In this document: positions 46,123 through 55,077 of the stretch, in pieces
Position numbering within the stretch: the first letter of the stretch is position 1
Layout: each line of letters begins with the position of its first letter
Source of the DNA: an uncultured Flavobacteriales bacterium
Lineage (GTDB): Bacteria; Bacteroidota; Bacteroidia; Flavobacteriales; CAJXXR01
NCBI GenBank assembly: GCA_913063375.1
Contig: CAJXXR010000002.1
Span: 1 to 64,000, forward strand
Direction of reading: 5' to 3'
DNA length: 64,000 bases
The notes under the pieces: generated by a model
Database searches by the model: none
Seen by the model: only the letters and a program-made list of their open reading frames with translations
What the model was told of the DNA's origin: nothing
Made by a program: the position numbers and the translations under genes

Positions 46123-49100
46123 TTATAGCTTTTGTTGAACCTCAACTTGCTCATAAGCTTCAATGATGTCACCATCTTTGATAGCGTTGTATTTGTCGAT
46201 ATTCAGACCACATTCGTAACCTTTACCAACTTCCTTAACGTCATCTTTGAAACGTTTCAATGATCCTAGTTTACCTTCGTGAACTACAATACCGTCACGG
46301 ATAATTCTAATCTCACTGTTTCTATTGATTTTACCATTCAGTACCATACAACCTGCGATTGTACCAACTTTAGATATTGTGAAAGTTTCACGGATTTCAA
46401 GGTTTGCAACGATTTCCTCTTTGAATTTCGGAGCCAACATTCCTTCCATCGCTTCCTTGATCTCGTTGATCGCGTTGTAGATGATAGAGTACAGTCTGAT
46501 ATCTACAGATTCTACATCAGCTAATCTTCTTGCAGAATTCGAAGGTCTTACTTGGAATCCAATGATGATTGCCTGAGACGTAGATGCCAATAGAACATCT
46601 GAATCAGAGATCTGACCAACTGCTTTATGGATAATGTTTACTTGAATTTGTTCAGTAGACAGTTTCAATAATGAATCAGAAAGTGCTTCAATAGATCCAT
46701 CCACATCCCCTTTCAAGATGATGTTTAATTCTTGGAAATCTCCAAGTGCAAGACGTCTACCAATCTCTTCAAGTGTCAACTGACGTTGAGTTCTGATTGA
46801 TTGTTCACGTTGTAATTGCATACGTTTTGAGGCAATAGATTTTGCTTCTCTTTCGTCTGTCATTACGTGGAAGGTATCACCTGCCTGTGGAGCTCCATTC
46901 AATCCAAGAATACTTAATGGAATTGAAGGACCTGCTGCAGGGACTAAGTTGTCACGTTCATCGTGCATAGCTTTTACCTTACCGTAGTATTGTCCGGCAA
47001 GAATAAAGTCTCCAACTTTTAGTGTACCTGTTTGTACTAGTATGTTTGTGATATAACCTTTCCCTTTATCTAGAGATGCTTCAATTACTGCTCCTGTTGC
47101 TTTTCTTTCTGGATTACCTTTAAGGTCTAGAAGTTCTGCTTCAAGCATTACTTTTTCCATCAATTCATCAACACCAAGTCCAGTCTTTGCAGATACATCA
47201 TGCGATTGGAATTTTCCACCCCAATCTTCAACCAATAAATTCATAGCAGCTAATTGCTCCTTGATTTTTTCTGGGTTTGCAGTTTGTCTATCTACTTTAT
47301 TGATAGCAAATACAATTGGTACATCCGCTGCTTGAGCATGGGCTATCGCCTCTTTGGTTTGTGGCATGATCTCATCATCAGCCGCAATTACAATAATTAC
47401 GATATCTGTAACCTGAGCACCACGAGCACGCATTGCAGTAAAGGCTTCGTGACCAGGAGTATCAATAAATGATATTTTCTTTCCACTAGCAAGCTCTACA
47501 TTGTATGCACCAATGTGCTGAGTAATACCTCCGGCTTCACCAGCAATTACATTGGCTTGTCTGATATAATCCAAAAGAGATGTTTTACCGTGGTCAACAT
47601 GTCCCATAATGGTTACAATTGGAGGTCTAGTAATCAAGTCTTCTTCTCGATCTACTTCTTCTTCAATTGCTTCTTGTACATCAGCACTTACGAATTCTAC
47701 TTCATATCCGAATTCTTCAGAAACAATCTGTAGTGTTTCCGCATCCAATCGTTGATTCATAGTAACCATCATACCAAGCATCATACAAGATGAAATTACA
47801 TCTGTGATACTTACGTTTATCATGGTTGCTAATTCGTTGGCTGTTACGAATTCAGTTACTTTTATTACTTTTTCCGCATGTTGCAATTCAGCTTCAATAG
47901 CCTTTTGCTCTTTACGTTCATCTCTTTTCGATCTTCTGTATTTAGAAGATTTAGATTTTCCTTTACCAGTAAGACGGCTTAATGTTTCACTGATTTGTTT
48001 AGCGATTTCTGCATCGGTTGGATCCTCCTTCTTCTCGGCAGGTTTAGCCGCGCCTTTACGGAAATTCTTTTTTCTAGCACCAGGTCCGCCAGGTCCTCTT
48101 CCAGGTCCACCAGGTCCACGTCCACCAGCATATGGTTTTCTTGGTCCTTTGTTAGCTTCACCAGGTTTTACAATACGCTTACGCTTTTTCTTCGCAGCAG
48201 CATTTTTATCCTTAGGATCGTTGGACTTAGGATTGGTAGAAGAAGCTACTTTTTCTTTCTTCTTCTTTGGCTTTTGGAATTGAGTCAAGTCAATTTTCTG
48301 TCCTGTAAATGTAGGTCCAGAAAGTGTTTTTGCCTTAGCCTTAATTACCTCTTCTGGTTTTTTCACTTCTGCAGCAGGTGCTTCAGGTGCTTTTTCTTCC
48401 TTAGTAGGTTTTTTTGGCTCTTCCTTCCTAGCTGTTAGCTTTTGAGCAATCGCTTTTTTAAGGTTTTCTTCCACTTTTTCAGTTCCACTAGCGTACTTCC
48501 CTCCTTTGGGCTTACCACCAGGTTCATTGATATTTCCTAAAGCAGTAACTCCTTTCAACGCATGAGCTTTTGCCTTAATCACCTCTTTTTTGGCCGTATT
48601 CGATTTAGAGGTGCTTTCTTCAGCTTTCACTTCTGGTTGTTTGGCTTTTGCTTCAGGTTGCTTTGCCTTTGCTTCAGGTTGCTTAGCCTTTGCTTCAGGT
48701 TGCTTAACCTTTGCTTCAGGTTGCTTAGCTTTTGCTTCAGGTTGCTTAGCTTTTGCGGCTGGTTTCTCAACCTTTTTCTTTGGAGTTTCCTCTTTAGATG
48801 CTGCTTCAGCTTGCTTAGCCTTTTTGGAATTTTCAAGATCGATTATTCCAACAGTCTTAATACCTGATAAGTTAGCCTTTGCTTTTATTACATCACTGGA
48901 TTCCTCAGTAGCAGCAGGTTCTTCTTTCTTTTCAGTAAGAATCTCCTTTTGAAGCTTTTTAAATTCCTTATCCAAATCAGCTTTTGTTGAAACAACTTCT
49001 GTTGATTCATTAGCTGGAGCGGCAGGTGCTGCAGTTGCAACAGGGGCTTCATCCGATACAGGATCAGTCTGCTTTTGAGCTTGCTTAAGAGCTTCCTTTT

Positions 49101-49302
49101 CCTCACGTTTCCGTTTGGTAACCTCTTTTGATCTCAATTTTTGCGTTTGATCTTTTTGGAAAGCATCTACCAAGAAGTTATGTTGCTCTTCCGTCAATTT
49201 GGTATTGGGACGAGCATCTACTTCAAATCCTTTGGATGAGAGCTTTTCAGCTAGGCGATCAATGCTTACATTGAGTTCTTTCGCAACCTTACTTAATCTC
49301 AT
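46123..49302 (-). CDS. infB: Translation initiation factor IF-2
   Basis: 1,059 residues. The N-terminus has an IF2_N helix module (about 1-50), then about 350 residues of low-complexity Ala/Lys/Glu/Pro sequence with a KQPEAKA array, and a Gly-Pro-Arg stretch ([16 protein letters not shown]) near 395. The GTPase domain starts at about 560: G1 GHVDHGKT (about 566-573), G3 DTPGHE and G4 NKVD. Domains II-IV follow, ending VEVQQKL. IF-2 places initiator tRNA on the ribosome. The long variable N-terminus is usual in this phylum. It is the third gene of rimP-nusA-infB. Confidence 0.97.
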   Translation of the reverse strand: MRLSKVAKELNVSIDRLAEKLSSKGFEVDARPNTKLTEEQHNFLVDAFQKDQTQKLRSKEVTKRKREEKEALKQAQKQTDPVSDEAPVATAAPAAPANESTEVVSTKADLDKEFKKLQKEILTEKKEEPAATEESSDVIKAKANLSGIKTVGIIDLENSKKAKQAEAASKEETPKKKVEKPAAKAKQPEAKAKQPEAKVKQPEAKAKQPEAKAKQPEAKAKQPEVKAEESTSKSNTAKKEVIKAKAHALKGVTALGNINEPGGKPKGGKYASGTEKVEENLKKAIAQKLTARKEEPKKPTKEEKAPEAPAAEVKKPEEVIKAKAKTLSGPTFTGQKIDLTQFQKPKKKKEKVASSTNPKSNDPKDKNAAAKKKRKRIVKPGEANKGPRKPYAGGRGPGGPGRGPGGPGARKKNFRKGAAKPAEKKEDPTDAEIAKQISETLSRLTGKGKSKSSKYRRSKRDERKEQKAIEAELQHAEKVIKVTEFVTANELATMINVSITDVISSCMMLGMMVTMNQRLDAETLQIVSEEFGYEVEFVSADVQEAIEEEVDREEDLITRPPIVTIMGHVDHGKTSLLDYIRQANVIAGEAGGITQHIGAYNVELASGKKISFIDTPGHEAFTAMRARGAQVTDIVIIVIAADDEIMPQTKEAIAHAQAADVPIVFAINKVDRQTANPEKIKEQLAAMNLLVEDWGGKFQSHDVSAKTGLGVDELMEKVMLEAELLDLKGNPERKATGAVIEASLDKGKGYITNILVQTGTLKVGDFILAGQYYGKVKAMHDERDNLVPAAGPSIPLSILGLNGAPQAGDTFHVMTDEREAKSIASKRMQLQREQSIRTQRQLTLEEIGRRLALGDFQELNIILKGDVDGSIEALSDSLLKLSTEQIQVNIIHKAVGQISDSDVLLASTSQAIIIGFQVRPSNSARRLADVESVDIRLYSIIYNAINEIKEAMEGMLAPKFKEEIVANLEIRETFTISKVGTIAGCMVLNGKINRNSEIRIIRDGIVVHEGKLGSLKRFKDDVKEVGKGYECGLNIDKYNAIKDGDIIEAYEQVEVQQKL
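48631..48756 (-). repeat. 21-bp tandem repeat within infB
   Basis: Six near-identical 21-bp units (126 bp) encode a seven-residue unit, AKAKQPE or close variants, in the disordered N-terminal region. Differences are mainly silent or Ala/Val. Copy number is likely to vary between strains. Confidence 0.85.
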
Positions 49303-49366
49303 AATTTATACGGCCTTTCGTTCTTTAATTTTCGTTTGTACTCCTATTGAATGACTAGATTATTAA

Positions 49367-50599
49367 CTAATCATACAATTCAGTACTCAATATACCTCTA
49401 ACCTCGACTATTGTTTCTTCCTCAAGATCTGTTCGATTTACCAAATATTCTACTGGTAATTCCAGTACACTTTTGGCAGTGTCACATCCAATTTCTTTAA
49501 GTTGATCAATAATCCAAGCTTCGATTTCGTCGGTAAATTCGCTAAGCAATACATCCTCATCTTCAAGATCTCTATATACATCGATCTCGTAGTTGGTAAG
49601 CATACCAGCCAATCTTATATTATGTCCACCTTTACCAATAGCAAGTGATACTTGATCTGGTTTTAAGTAAACATCCACTTTCTTGTTATCCTCGTCTAAT
49701 TTCATTGAAGTCACTTTAGCAGGACTTAATGAACGTTGGATGAATAATTGAATATTTGATGAATAGTTAATTACATCAATGTTTTCATTTCCGAGTTCAC
49801 GTACAATGCTGTGAATTCTAGAACCTTTCATACCAACACAAGCACCTACAGGATCAATACGATCATCGTAAGATTCTACAGCTACTTTTGCTTTTTCACC
49901 AGGGATTCTGTGAACAGCTTTGATGATAATTAAACCATCTGCAATCTCAGGAATCTCTTGTTCGAATAGTCTACCTAGGAAGCTATTCGCTGTTCTAGAT
50001 AAAATAATACGTGGTTTATTTCCTTTCAGTTGAACATCTGTTACAACTGCTCTTACATTATCACCTTTTCTAAAGTAATCAGATCTAATTTGTTCCTTTT
50101 TAGGTAAAATTAGTTCGTTCATAGAATCATCGTAGATGATAACTTCATTTTTTCTGACATGGTGAACCTCTCCAGTGATAATCTCTCCAATAAGCTCTTT
50201 ATATTGCTTAAATAAGTTATTACTGTCGTGTTCATGGATACGGCTAATAAGATTTTGTCTCATTGCCATGATTGCTCTACGACCGAAGTCTGGGATTTTA
50301 ACCTCTGTAGAAACTTCCTCTCCAATTTCAAAGTCAGGTTCAATCTTTACAGCATCAGATAAAGCGATTTGTGAAACTGGGTCTTCCAGTTCTGCATCCG
50401 CTGTTACAATTCTGTTTTGCCAGATCTCAAGATCTCCTTTCTGAGGGTTTACAATAATATCAAAGTTTTCGTCCGTACCAAATTTTTTGGTAAGCATTGA
50501 ACGGAAAACTTCTTCCAAAATACTCATAAGAGTAACTCGGTCAATATTTTTGAACTCTTTAAACTCCGAAAAAGACTCTATTAATGCTAAACTATCCAT
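49367..50599 (-). CDS. nusA: Transcription termination/antitermination factor NusA
   Basis: 410 residues. The order is an N-terminal RNA-polymerase-binding domain (about 1-125), S1 domain (about 130-200; GEVHHVRKNEVIIYDD), and KH domains (about 205-345). The latter contain DPVGACVGMKGSRI and LAIGKGGHNIRLA. A short acidic C-terminal part follows. There are no AR repeats beyond this, as in many Gram-negatives outside Proteobacteria. It modulates pausing, termination and antitermination. It sits 12 bp after rimP and 64 bp before infB, the classical operon order. Confidence 0.97.
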   Translation of the reverse strand: MDSLALIESFSEFKEFKNIDRVTLMSILEEVFRSMLTKKFGTDENFDIIVNPQKGDLEIWQNRIVTADAELEDPVSQIALSDAVKIEPDFEIGEEVSTEVKIPDFGRRAIMAMRQNLISRIHEHDSNNLFKQYKELIGEIITGEVHHVRKNEVIIYDDSMNELILPKKEQIRSDYFRKGDNVRAVVTDVQLKGNKPRIILSRTANSFLGRLFEQEIPEIADGLIIIKAVHRIPGEKAKVAVESYDDRIDPVGACVGMKGSRIHSIVRELGNENIDVINYSSNIQLFIQRSLSPAKVTSMKLDEDNKKVDVYLKPDQVSLAIGKGGHNIRLAGMLTNYEIDVYRDLEDEDVLLSEFTDEIEAWIIDQLKEIGCDTAKSVLELPVEYLVNRTDLEEETIVEVRGILSTELYD

Positions 50600-50611
50600 G
50601 TCTGAAGATTG

Positions 50612-51088
50612 TTAAAAAGATATTAAAACTTTTGCAGTTGCTATGTCTGAAAAATCGAAGTCTTTCGTCATAGTTACTGTCCTTTTTCCTTTACCTATTT
50701 CTTTAGGTATGCGCTCTTTCCACTCCAATGTGATTTTATCATCATCTACATGAATCATTGTTCCTTCAGTTTTTGTTCCTGATTGGTCAATAACTAAAAG
50801 TTTACGCCCTTTGTTTTTAAGATATTGCCTTTGTAACTTCAAAGGAACCTCAAGTCCAGGTGATCCAACTGTTAGAGAAAATTCAGCATCTTCTCCTTTT
50901 TCCTCATGTATCCAGCTTTCTATCTTTCGACTTAGCATTTTACATTCAGAAATTTTGATTCCAGTATCCGAATCAACATGGATTTCTATTTCATTGCCAG
51001 CATTGATTTCAATATCTATTAGATATAAATCAAACTCCTCTAAAAGGATGTTAACTTGTTGGCTTAGTTCTTGTTTTAGCTCCATCAT
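50612..51088 (-). CDS. rimP: Ribosome maturation factor RimP
   Basis: 158 residues from the ATG at 51088; the next ATG codon at 51085 is equally possible. RimP assists 30S subunit assembly. Its alpha/beta N-terminal domain includes IEINAGNEIEIHVDSDTGI and the conserved LTVGSPGLEVPL (about 75-86), and a small SH3-like barrel follows. A longer frame extends to 51169, but it runs through a terminator-like hairpin and begins upstream of the predicted transcription start, so it is rejected. It is the first gene of rimP-nusA-infB. Confidence 0.93.
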   Translation of the reverse strand: MMELKQELSQQVNILLEEFDLYLIDIEINAGNEIEIHVDSDTGIKISECKMLSRKIESWIHEEKGEDAEFSLTVGSPGLEVPLKLQRQYLKNKGRKLLVIDQSGTKTEGTMIHVDDDKITLEWKERIPKEIGKGKRTVTMTKDFDFSDIATAKVLISF

Positions 51089-51092
51089 GGTA

Positions 51093-51118
51093 CAAAAAGA
51101 GGGGACTTCCGTCCCCTC
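51093..51118 (-). terminator. Leader hairpin plus U-tract before rimP (possible attenuator)
   Basis: On the minus strand GAGGGGAC and GTCCCCTC form a perfect 8-bp GC-rich stem with a GGAA (GNRA) loop, followed at once by TTTTTG. It lies inside the 5' leader, between the promoter and the rimP ATG, where an ordinary terminator would block the whole operon. It ends 5 bp before the ATG. Confidence 0.7.
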
Positions 51119-51146
51119 ATCCTTATTCAAAATCTTAATTCTTTGG

Positions 51147-51177
51147 CAAAAGTACAAAATATTGCTCAATTCCCAAA
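51147..51177 (-). promoter_or_regulatory. Promoter of rimP-nusA-infB
   Basis: The -33 TTTG (51174-51177) and -7 TACTTTTG (51147-51154) are separated by exactly 19 bp, a complete match to the Bacteroidota consensus. The predicted start is near 51143, giving a leader of about 55 nt that contains the attenuator-like hairpin. Confidence 0.8.
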
Positions 51178-51276
51178 TAGCTTTTAAACAGTATATTTAG
51201 AATTGGTAGTTATTTTGCGCTTCATCCATAGAAGTTGAAGGCGTAACTTCCCATAAGTTATAAAATTATTGGACAT

Positions 51277-51303
51277 AAAAAAAGCCAGCTTAAGCCGGCT
51301 TTT
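51277..51303 (-). terminator. Terminator after the HPPD gene
   Basis: On the minus strand AAAAGCCGGC pairs with GCTGGCTTTT (one G-U pair) around a TTAA loop, ending in seven T. It lies about 20 bp after the HPPD stop. Confidence 0.8.
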
Positions 51304-51322
51304 AATTTATTCTTATGGAAGA

Positions 51323-52468
51323 CTAAAGAGTTCCTCTTTTTTCTTGTTCTAATTCAATGGCTTCGAAAAGCGCTTTGAAATTTCCTTTACCAAAAGATAC
51401 AGCTCCTTTTCTTTGAATGATTTCGAAGAATACAGTCGGTCTATCTTGAACCGGTCTTGTAAATATCTGTAATAGATACCCTTCGTCATCACGGTCAATT
51501 AAGATGCCTAGTTCTTTCAGAGGTGCTAGATCTTCATCTATCTCGCCAACTCTATCTAATACTGTCTCATAGTATGAGTCTGGCACATAAAGGAATTCAA
51601 CTCCGTTATCCCTCATATGAGTTACCGTTTCTATAATGTTATTTGTAGAAACTGCGATGTGTTGGCATCCTGCTCCACCATAGAAATCAATATACTCTTC
51701 TATCTGAGACTTTTTAAGCCCGTCTGCTGGTTCGTTAATAGGAAACTTGATTCTACCGTTCCCGTTACTCATTACCTTCGACATTAAGGCTGTATACTCT
51801 GTAGAGATATCCTTGTCGTCGAAAGAAACCAATTGAGCAAACCCCATAACCTTCTTATAAAATTCACACCAAGTGTTCATTTCATTCCAGCCTACATTAC
51901 CAACCATGTGGTCAATAAATTTCAAGCCTGCATCTTTAGGGTTAAAATCGCTTTCCCATTTTTGATAGCCTGGTAAGAAGGTTCCGTTATAGTTTCCTCT
52001 CTCAACAAAGATATGAATGGTTTCTCCGTACGTGTGGATACCAGAGCGTACTACATAACCATTTCCGTCTTCAGTTTTAGTAGGCTCCATGAATGGTTTA
52101 GCACCACGTTTTACTGTTTCTTCAAATGATTTCGTAGCATCATCAACCCATAAAGCGATAACTTTAACGGCATCTCCATGCTCGTCAATATGTCGTCCTA
52201 TGTCTGTACCTTTCTTAAGTGGTGAAGTTAAAACCAATTTGATTTTATCTTGCTTCACTACATATGAAGTGAATTCTTTGTTTCCTGTTTCAAGACCTGA
52301 ATAGGCGTATGATTGGAAACCAAATGCAGTCTTGTAAAAATGAGCTGCTTGTTTTGCGTTGCTAACGTAAATTTCAACGTAATCTGTTCCTTTAAGCGGT
52401 AAGAAATCTTCCGCCTCGTCGAATATCTTTTCTAGACCGTAGTCTATATCTTTTAATTTATCTGACAT
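51323..52468 (-). CDS. hpd: 4-Hydroxyphenylpyruvate dioxygenase
   Basis: 381 residues of the vicinal-oxygen-chelate fold in two halves (about 15-160 and 175-370). The iron ligands are visible: histidine in FIDHMVGNV, histidine in GCQHIAVST, and glutamate in FFEIIQRKG near the C-terminus. The enzyme turns 4-hydroxyphenylpyruvate into homogentisate, the substrate of the neighbouring hmgA product. HmpD (mandelate) relatives are similar but the hmgA neighbour argues for tyrosine breakdown. It lies 178 bp after hmgA and has its own -7 box, so it may be expressed both separately and by read-through. Confidence 0.95.
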   Translation of the reverse strand: MSDKLKDIDYGLEKIFDEAEDFLPLKGTDYVEIYVSNAKQAAHFYKTAFGFQSYAYSGLETGNKEFTSYVVKQDKIKLVLTSPLKKGTDIGRHIDEHGDAVKVIALWVDDATKSFEETVKRGAKPFMEPTKTEDGNGYVVRSGIHTYGETIHIFVERGNYNGTFLPGYQKWESDFNPKDAGLKFIDHMVGNVGWNEMNTWCEFYKKVMGFAQLVSFDDKDISTEYTALMSKVMSNGNGRIKFPINEPADGLKKSQIEEYIDFYGGAGCQHIAVSTNNIIETVTHMRDNGVEFLYVPDSYYETVLDRVGEIDEDLAPLKELGILIDRDDEGYLLQIFTRPVQDRPTVFFEIIQRKGAVSFGKGNFKALFEAIELEQEKRGTL

Positions 52469-52536
52469 AATAGTATGCTTAAAAAGTCAAGTAATTGGTT
52501 ATGATGACACGTAGGGAAAGTCAACTTATAAATATA

Positions 52537-52544
52537 CAAATATA
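52537..52544 (-). promoter_or_regulatory. -7 box (TATATTTG) of hpd
   Basis: Perfect TAnnTTTG match in the 178-bp gap between hmgA and hpd, giving a leader of about 65 nt. No clear -33 TTG. Confidence 0.45.
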
Positions 52545-52646
52545 ATAGATTAACTCCCTACCTTTTGGGTATGAATGAGATTATTTTGGGCCTTCAGCAC
52601 ATTGCCCAATGTAAAAACATTAAATATCCTTTTCGTCTCATATTTT

Positions 52647-53807
52647 CTAATGGTCTAACCAAGATTTGAAATAATCTGGTTCCGACATAGCTACAGCTTG
52701 TTCAGTCAGTTTAAGTGGCTTGAAGGTGTCAACCATAACGGCTAATTCTTCAGTAGATTTTTTACCAATACTTCTTTCTGCGGCACCTGGGTGTGGCCCA
52801 TGAACAACGCCTGCAGGGTGTAAGGTAATATGTCCAACTTCTATATTGTTTCTGCTCATGAAGTCTCCATCAACATAATATAATACCTCATCAGAATCAA
52901 TGTTACTGTGATGATAAGGTGCTGGGATTGCATCCGGGTGGTAGTCATATAGTCTTGGAACAAAAGAACAAATTACAAATGCATTTGTTTCAAATGTTTG
53001 ATGAATAGGAGGTGGTAAATGAACACGTCCAGTGATCGGTTCGAAATTGTGGATAGAAAAAGCGTACGGATAGTTGTATCCATCCCATCCAACAATGTCA
53101 AATGGATGCGATGCATATACCCATTCGTGCAGTACATCTTCCTTTTTTATTTTAATGGTGAAATCTCCAATTTCGTCATGCGTTTTTAGATCAGAAGGTC
53201 TTCTGATGTCACGTTCGCAGAACGGAGAGTCTTCAAGGTGTTGCCCGAAATGGTTTCTATATCTCTTAGGTGTATATACAGGGCTAAAAGATTGTACAAT
53301 AAATAATCTATTGTCCTCTGTGTCGAATTCCATTTGATAAATCATACCTCTTGGTACTACCAAATAATCTCCATACGAGAAGGTTAGATTACCCATCATA
53401 GATTTAAGTGTTCCAGTTCCACGGTGAACGAAAATTACCTCATCGGCATCGGCGTTTTTGTAGAAATAGTCTGTCATAGACTTTTTTGGAGCTGCTAATT
53501 CAATATAGCAATCACTGTTAACCAAAACAGGTGTTCTACTTTCTAGGTAGTCATCGGTTGGCTTCGCTTCAAAACCTCTGAATAGTTGGTTTTGGATGTT
53601 TTTTTCAACAGCAACTTTTGGGCTTATGTCCTTTGAAGCTTTAATTTCTTTTACCTGTGTTGGTCTGTGCAGGTGGTACATCAAGGATGACATTCCTGCA
53701 AATCCTTCACATCCAAATAGCTGCTCATAATGTAGCTCGCCATTCTCTTTTTTAAAAACGACATGTCGTTTTTGAGGAAAATTCCCCAATGAATGATATA
53801 TAGGCAT
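52647..53807 (-). CDS. hmgA: Homogentisate 1,2-dioxygenase
   Basis: 386 residues. It opens the homogentisate ring to maleylacetoacetate. The cupin core carries the iron ligands: histidine and glutamate in PYHHSNIDSDEVLYY (about 285-300) and the histidine in HPAGVVHGPHPG (about 325-336). The early HVVFKKENGELHYEQLFGCEGF and PRGMIYQMEF are typical. Bacteroidota HmgA are shorter than the 440-residue proteobacterial form, which fits. Maleylacetoacetate isomerase and fumarylacetoacetase are not in the window. Two short palindromes lie in the 63-bp gap upstream. Confidence 0.95.
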   Translation of the reverse strand: MPIYHSLGNFPQKRHVVFKKENGELHYEQLFGCEGFAGMSSLMYHLHRPTQVKEIKASKDISPKVAVEKNIQNQLFRGFEAKPTDDYLESRTPVLVNSDCYIELAAPKKSMTDYFYKNADADEVIFVHRGTGTLKSMMGNLTFSYGDYLVVPRGMIYQMEFDTEDNRLFIVQSFSPVYTPKRYRNHFGQHLEDSPFCERDIRRPSDLKTHDEIGDFTIKIKKEDVLHEWVYASHPFDIVGWDGYNYPYAFSIHNFEPITGRVHLPPPIHQTFETNAFVICSFVPRLYDYHPDAIPAPYHHSNIDSDEVLYYVDGDFMSRNNIEVGHITLHPAGVVHGPHPGAAERSIGKKSTEELAVMVDTFKPLKLTEQAVAMSEPDYFKSWLDH

Positions 53808-53821
53808 TGTGCTGAAGTTAA

Positions 53822-53862
53822 GTACCTTTTAGGGTACGGTTAAAATGCATTCTATGAATGCA
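53822..53862 (-). promoter_or_regulatory. Two inverted repeats upstream of hmgA (possible operator)
   Basis: GTACC-N6-GGTAC (53822-53837) and TGCATTC-TAT-GAATGCA (53846-53862) lie within the 63 bp between the TrhO gene end and the hmgA start. No T-tract follows either, so they look more like protein-binding sites or leader hairpins than terminators. Confidence 0.4.
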
Positions 53863-53870
53863 ATGCATGT

Positions 53871-54965
53871 CTAATTTGTCTCATTAGCCTCTTTTTGTTG
53901 CTGAATTTCATTCAACTTTGGTCTTAGGCTCGACCTATATTTTTTATTCGGATCTGCTCCGGTATCTTTTCTAAGTTGTTCTTGTTTTTCCGCTGAAAGT
54001 GAGATTATGTCTACGCATTCTTGACTACAGCAATTCTGTTTTTCTTGCTTACAGTCCTCACATTGTAGGAATAATAAGTTACAATTTTTATTACTACAAT
54101 TAGTATGTGTATCACATGGTTTTCCACACTGATGGCAAGAAGATATTATATCGTCAGATATCTTTTCTCCTCGGCGCTCATCAAATACGAAATTGGAACC
54201 TTTGTATCTGTTTTCAAGGCGCTCCTCTTCTATTTGTTTCGCGTAATCGATGATACCTCCATGTAGCTGATTTACATCTTCGTATCCATGGTGCTTAAGA
54301 AAGGCAGAGGTTTTTTCACAACGAATACCTCCTGTGCAATACAAGAGTATTTTTTTGTCTTCCTGGCCTTTTAAAAGGTTTAAAACCTCTGGAAGTTCCT
54401 CTTTGAAAGTATCCACATCTGGGCAAATAGCACCTTCGAAATGTCCAATTTCACTTTCGTAATGGTTTCGCATATCAACGCAAACACTATTGTCTTCAGC
54501 TAAGTGCTGATTCCATTCTTTCGCGGTTAGATGTTTTCCTACATTGGTAACGTCATAACTATTGTCGTCTTGACCATCTGCTAGGATCTTTTTCCGAATT
54601 TTAATCTGTAATTTCAGAAAAGACATTGCTTGGTCTTCAACAGCAATTTTAAAGGGAACATCTTTAAATTCTTTGTATTGATTTAAGGTGTCTCTAAAAG
54701 CTTCTACAAAAGGTTCCGGACAAGATAATTGAGCGTTAACTCCTTCCTCGGCAATGTAAATTCTACCTTTTATTTTAAGTGCGTTCCATTGTAGGAAAAG
54801 CTCGTCCCTTAGCGTTTCTAGGTCATTCAAATACACATAGCGGTAGAATGATATAGTTGTACGTGGGAATTTCTCATTTTGCAATTCCAATTCAAGTTCC
54901 TCTTTACTTTTTTGGTTAAAAAGTCGCTTGTTGTTTTTTCCTTTCTTCATCATATCTGAAAACAT
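53871..54965 (-). CDS. trhO: tRNA uridine(34) hydroxylase TrhO (rhodanese domain)
   Basis: 364 residues. An N-terminal acylphosphatase-like domain (about 35-125; RIYIAEEGVNAQL) is followed by a rhodanese domain (about 140-245) with the catalytic cysteine in LYCTGGIRCEKTSAFL. A C-terminal cysteine-rich zinc-binding tail contains CHQCGKPCDTHTNC and further Cys pairs. TrhO (YceA) makes 5-hydroxyuridine at tRNA position 34 using oxygen. The Lys/Arg-rich 25-residue start is longer than in E. coli, and a start at Met5 or Met6 is possible. A TATCTTTG box lies about 40 bp upstream. The U32 TrhP-like gene at 25.5 kb is the other known route to this modification. Confidence 0.93.
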   Translation of the reverse strand: MFSDMMKKGKNNKRLFNQKSKEELELELQNEKFPRTTISFYRYVYLNDLETLRDELFLQWNALKIKGRIYIAEEGVNAQLSCPEPFVEAFRDTLNQYKEFKDVPFKIAVEDQAMSFLKLQIKIRKKILADGQDDNSYDVTNVGKHLTAKEWNQHLAEDNSVCVDMRNHYESEIGHFEGAICPDVDTFKEELPEVLNLLKGQEDKKILLYCTGGIRCEKTSAFLKHHGYEDVNQLHGGIIDYAKQIEEERLENRYKGSNFVFDERRGEKISDDIISSCHQCGKPCDTHTNCSNKNCNLLFLQCEDCKQEKQNCCSQECVDIISLSAEKQEQLRKDTGADPNKKYRSSLRPKLNEIQQQKEANETN

Positions 54966-55005
54966 CTTTTGGCTAATTCATAGAACCCGATTGATTTTAA
55001 GATTA

Positions 55006-55013
55006 CAAAGATA
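55006..55013 (-). promoter_or_regulatory. -7 box (TATCTTTG) of trhO
   Basis: Perfect TAnnTTTG match about 41 bp before the trhO ATG, between it and the end of the LuxE-like gene. No clear -33 TTG at the expected spacing. Confidence 0.45.
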
Positions 55014-55077
55014 GAGTAATTTTAATTTAGATATGGAATGAGAAATGTCAGCTTTTTATTGAGAAAAAAGACATCTA

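Noticed and set aside
48562-48952. Long antisense ORFs with FASGCLA or LCFRLLS repeats opposite infB
   Set aside because: They mirror the 21-bp repeat and low-complexity region of infB; the repeat gives open frames on the other strand by composition.
51089-51169. Longer RimP frame starting at 51169
   Set aside because: It starts upstream of the predicted transcript start and passes through the leader hairpin; RimP homology begins at 51088/51085.
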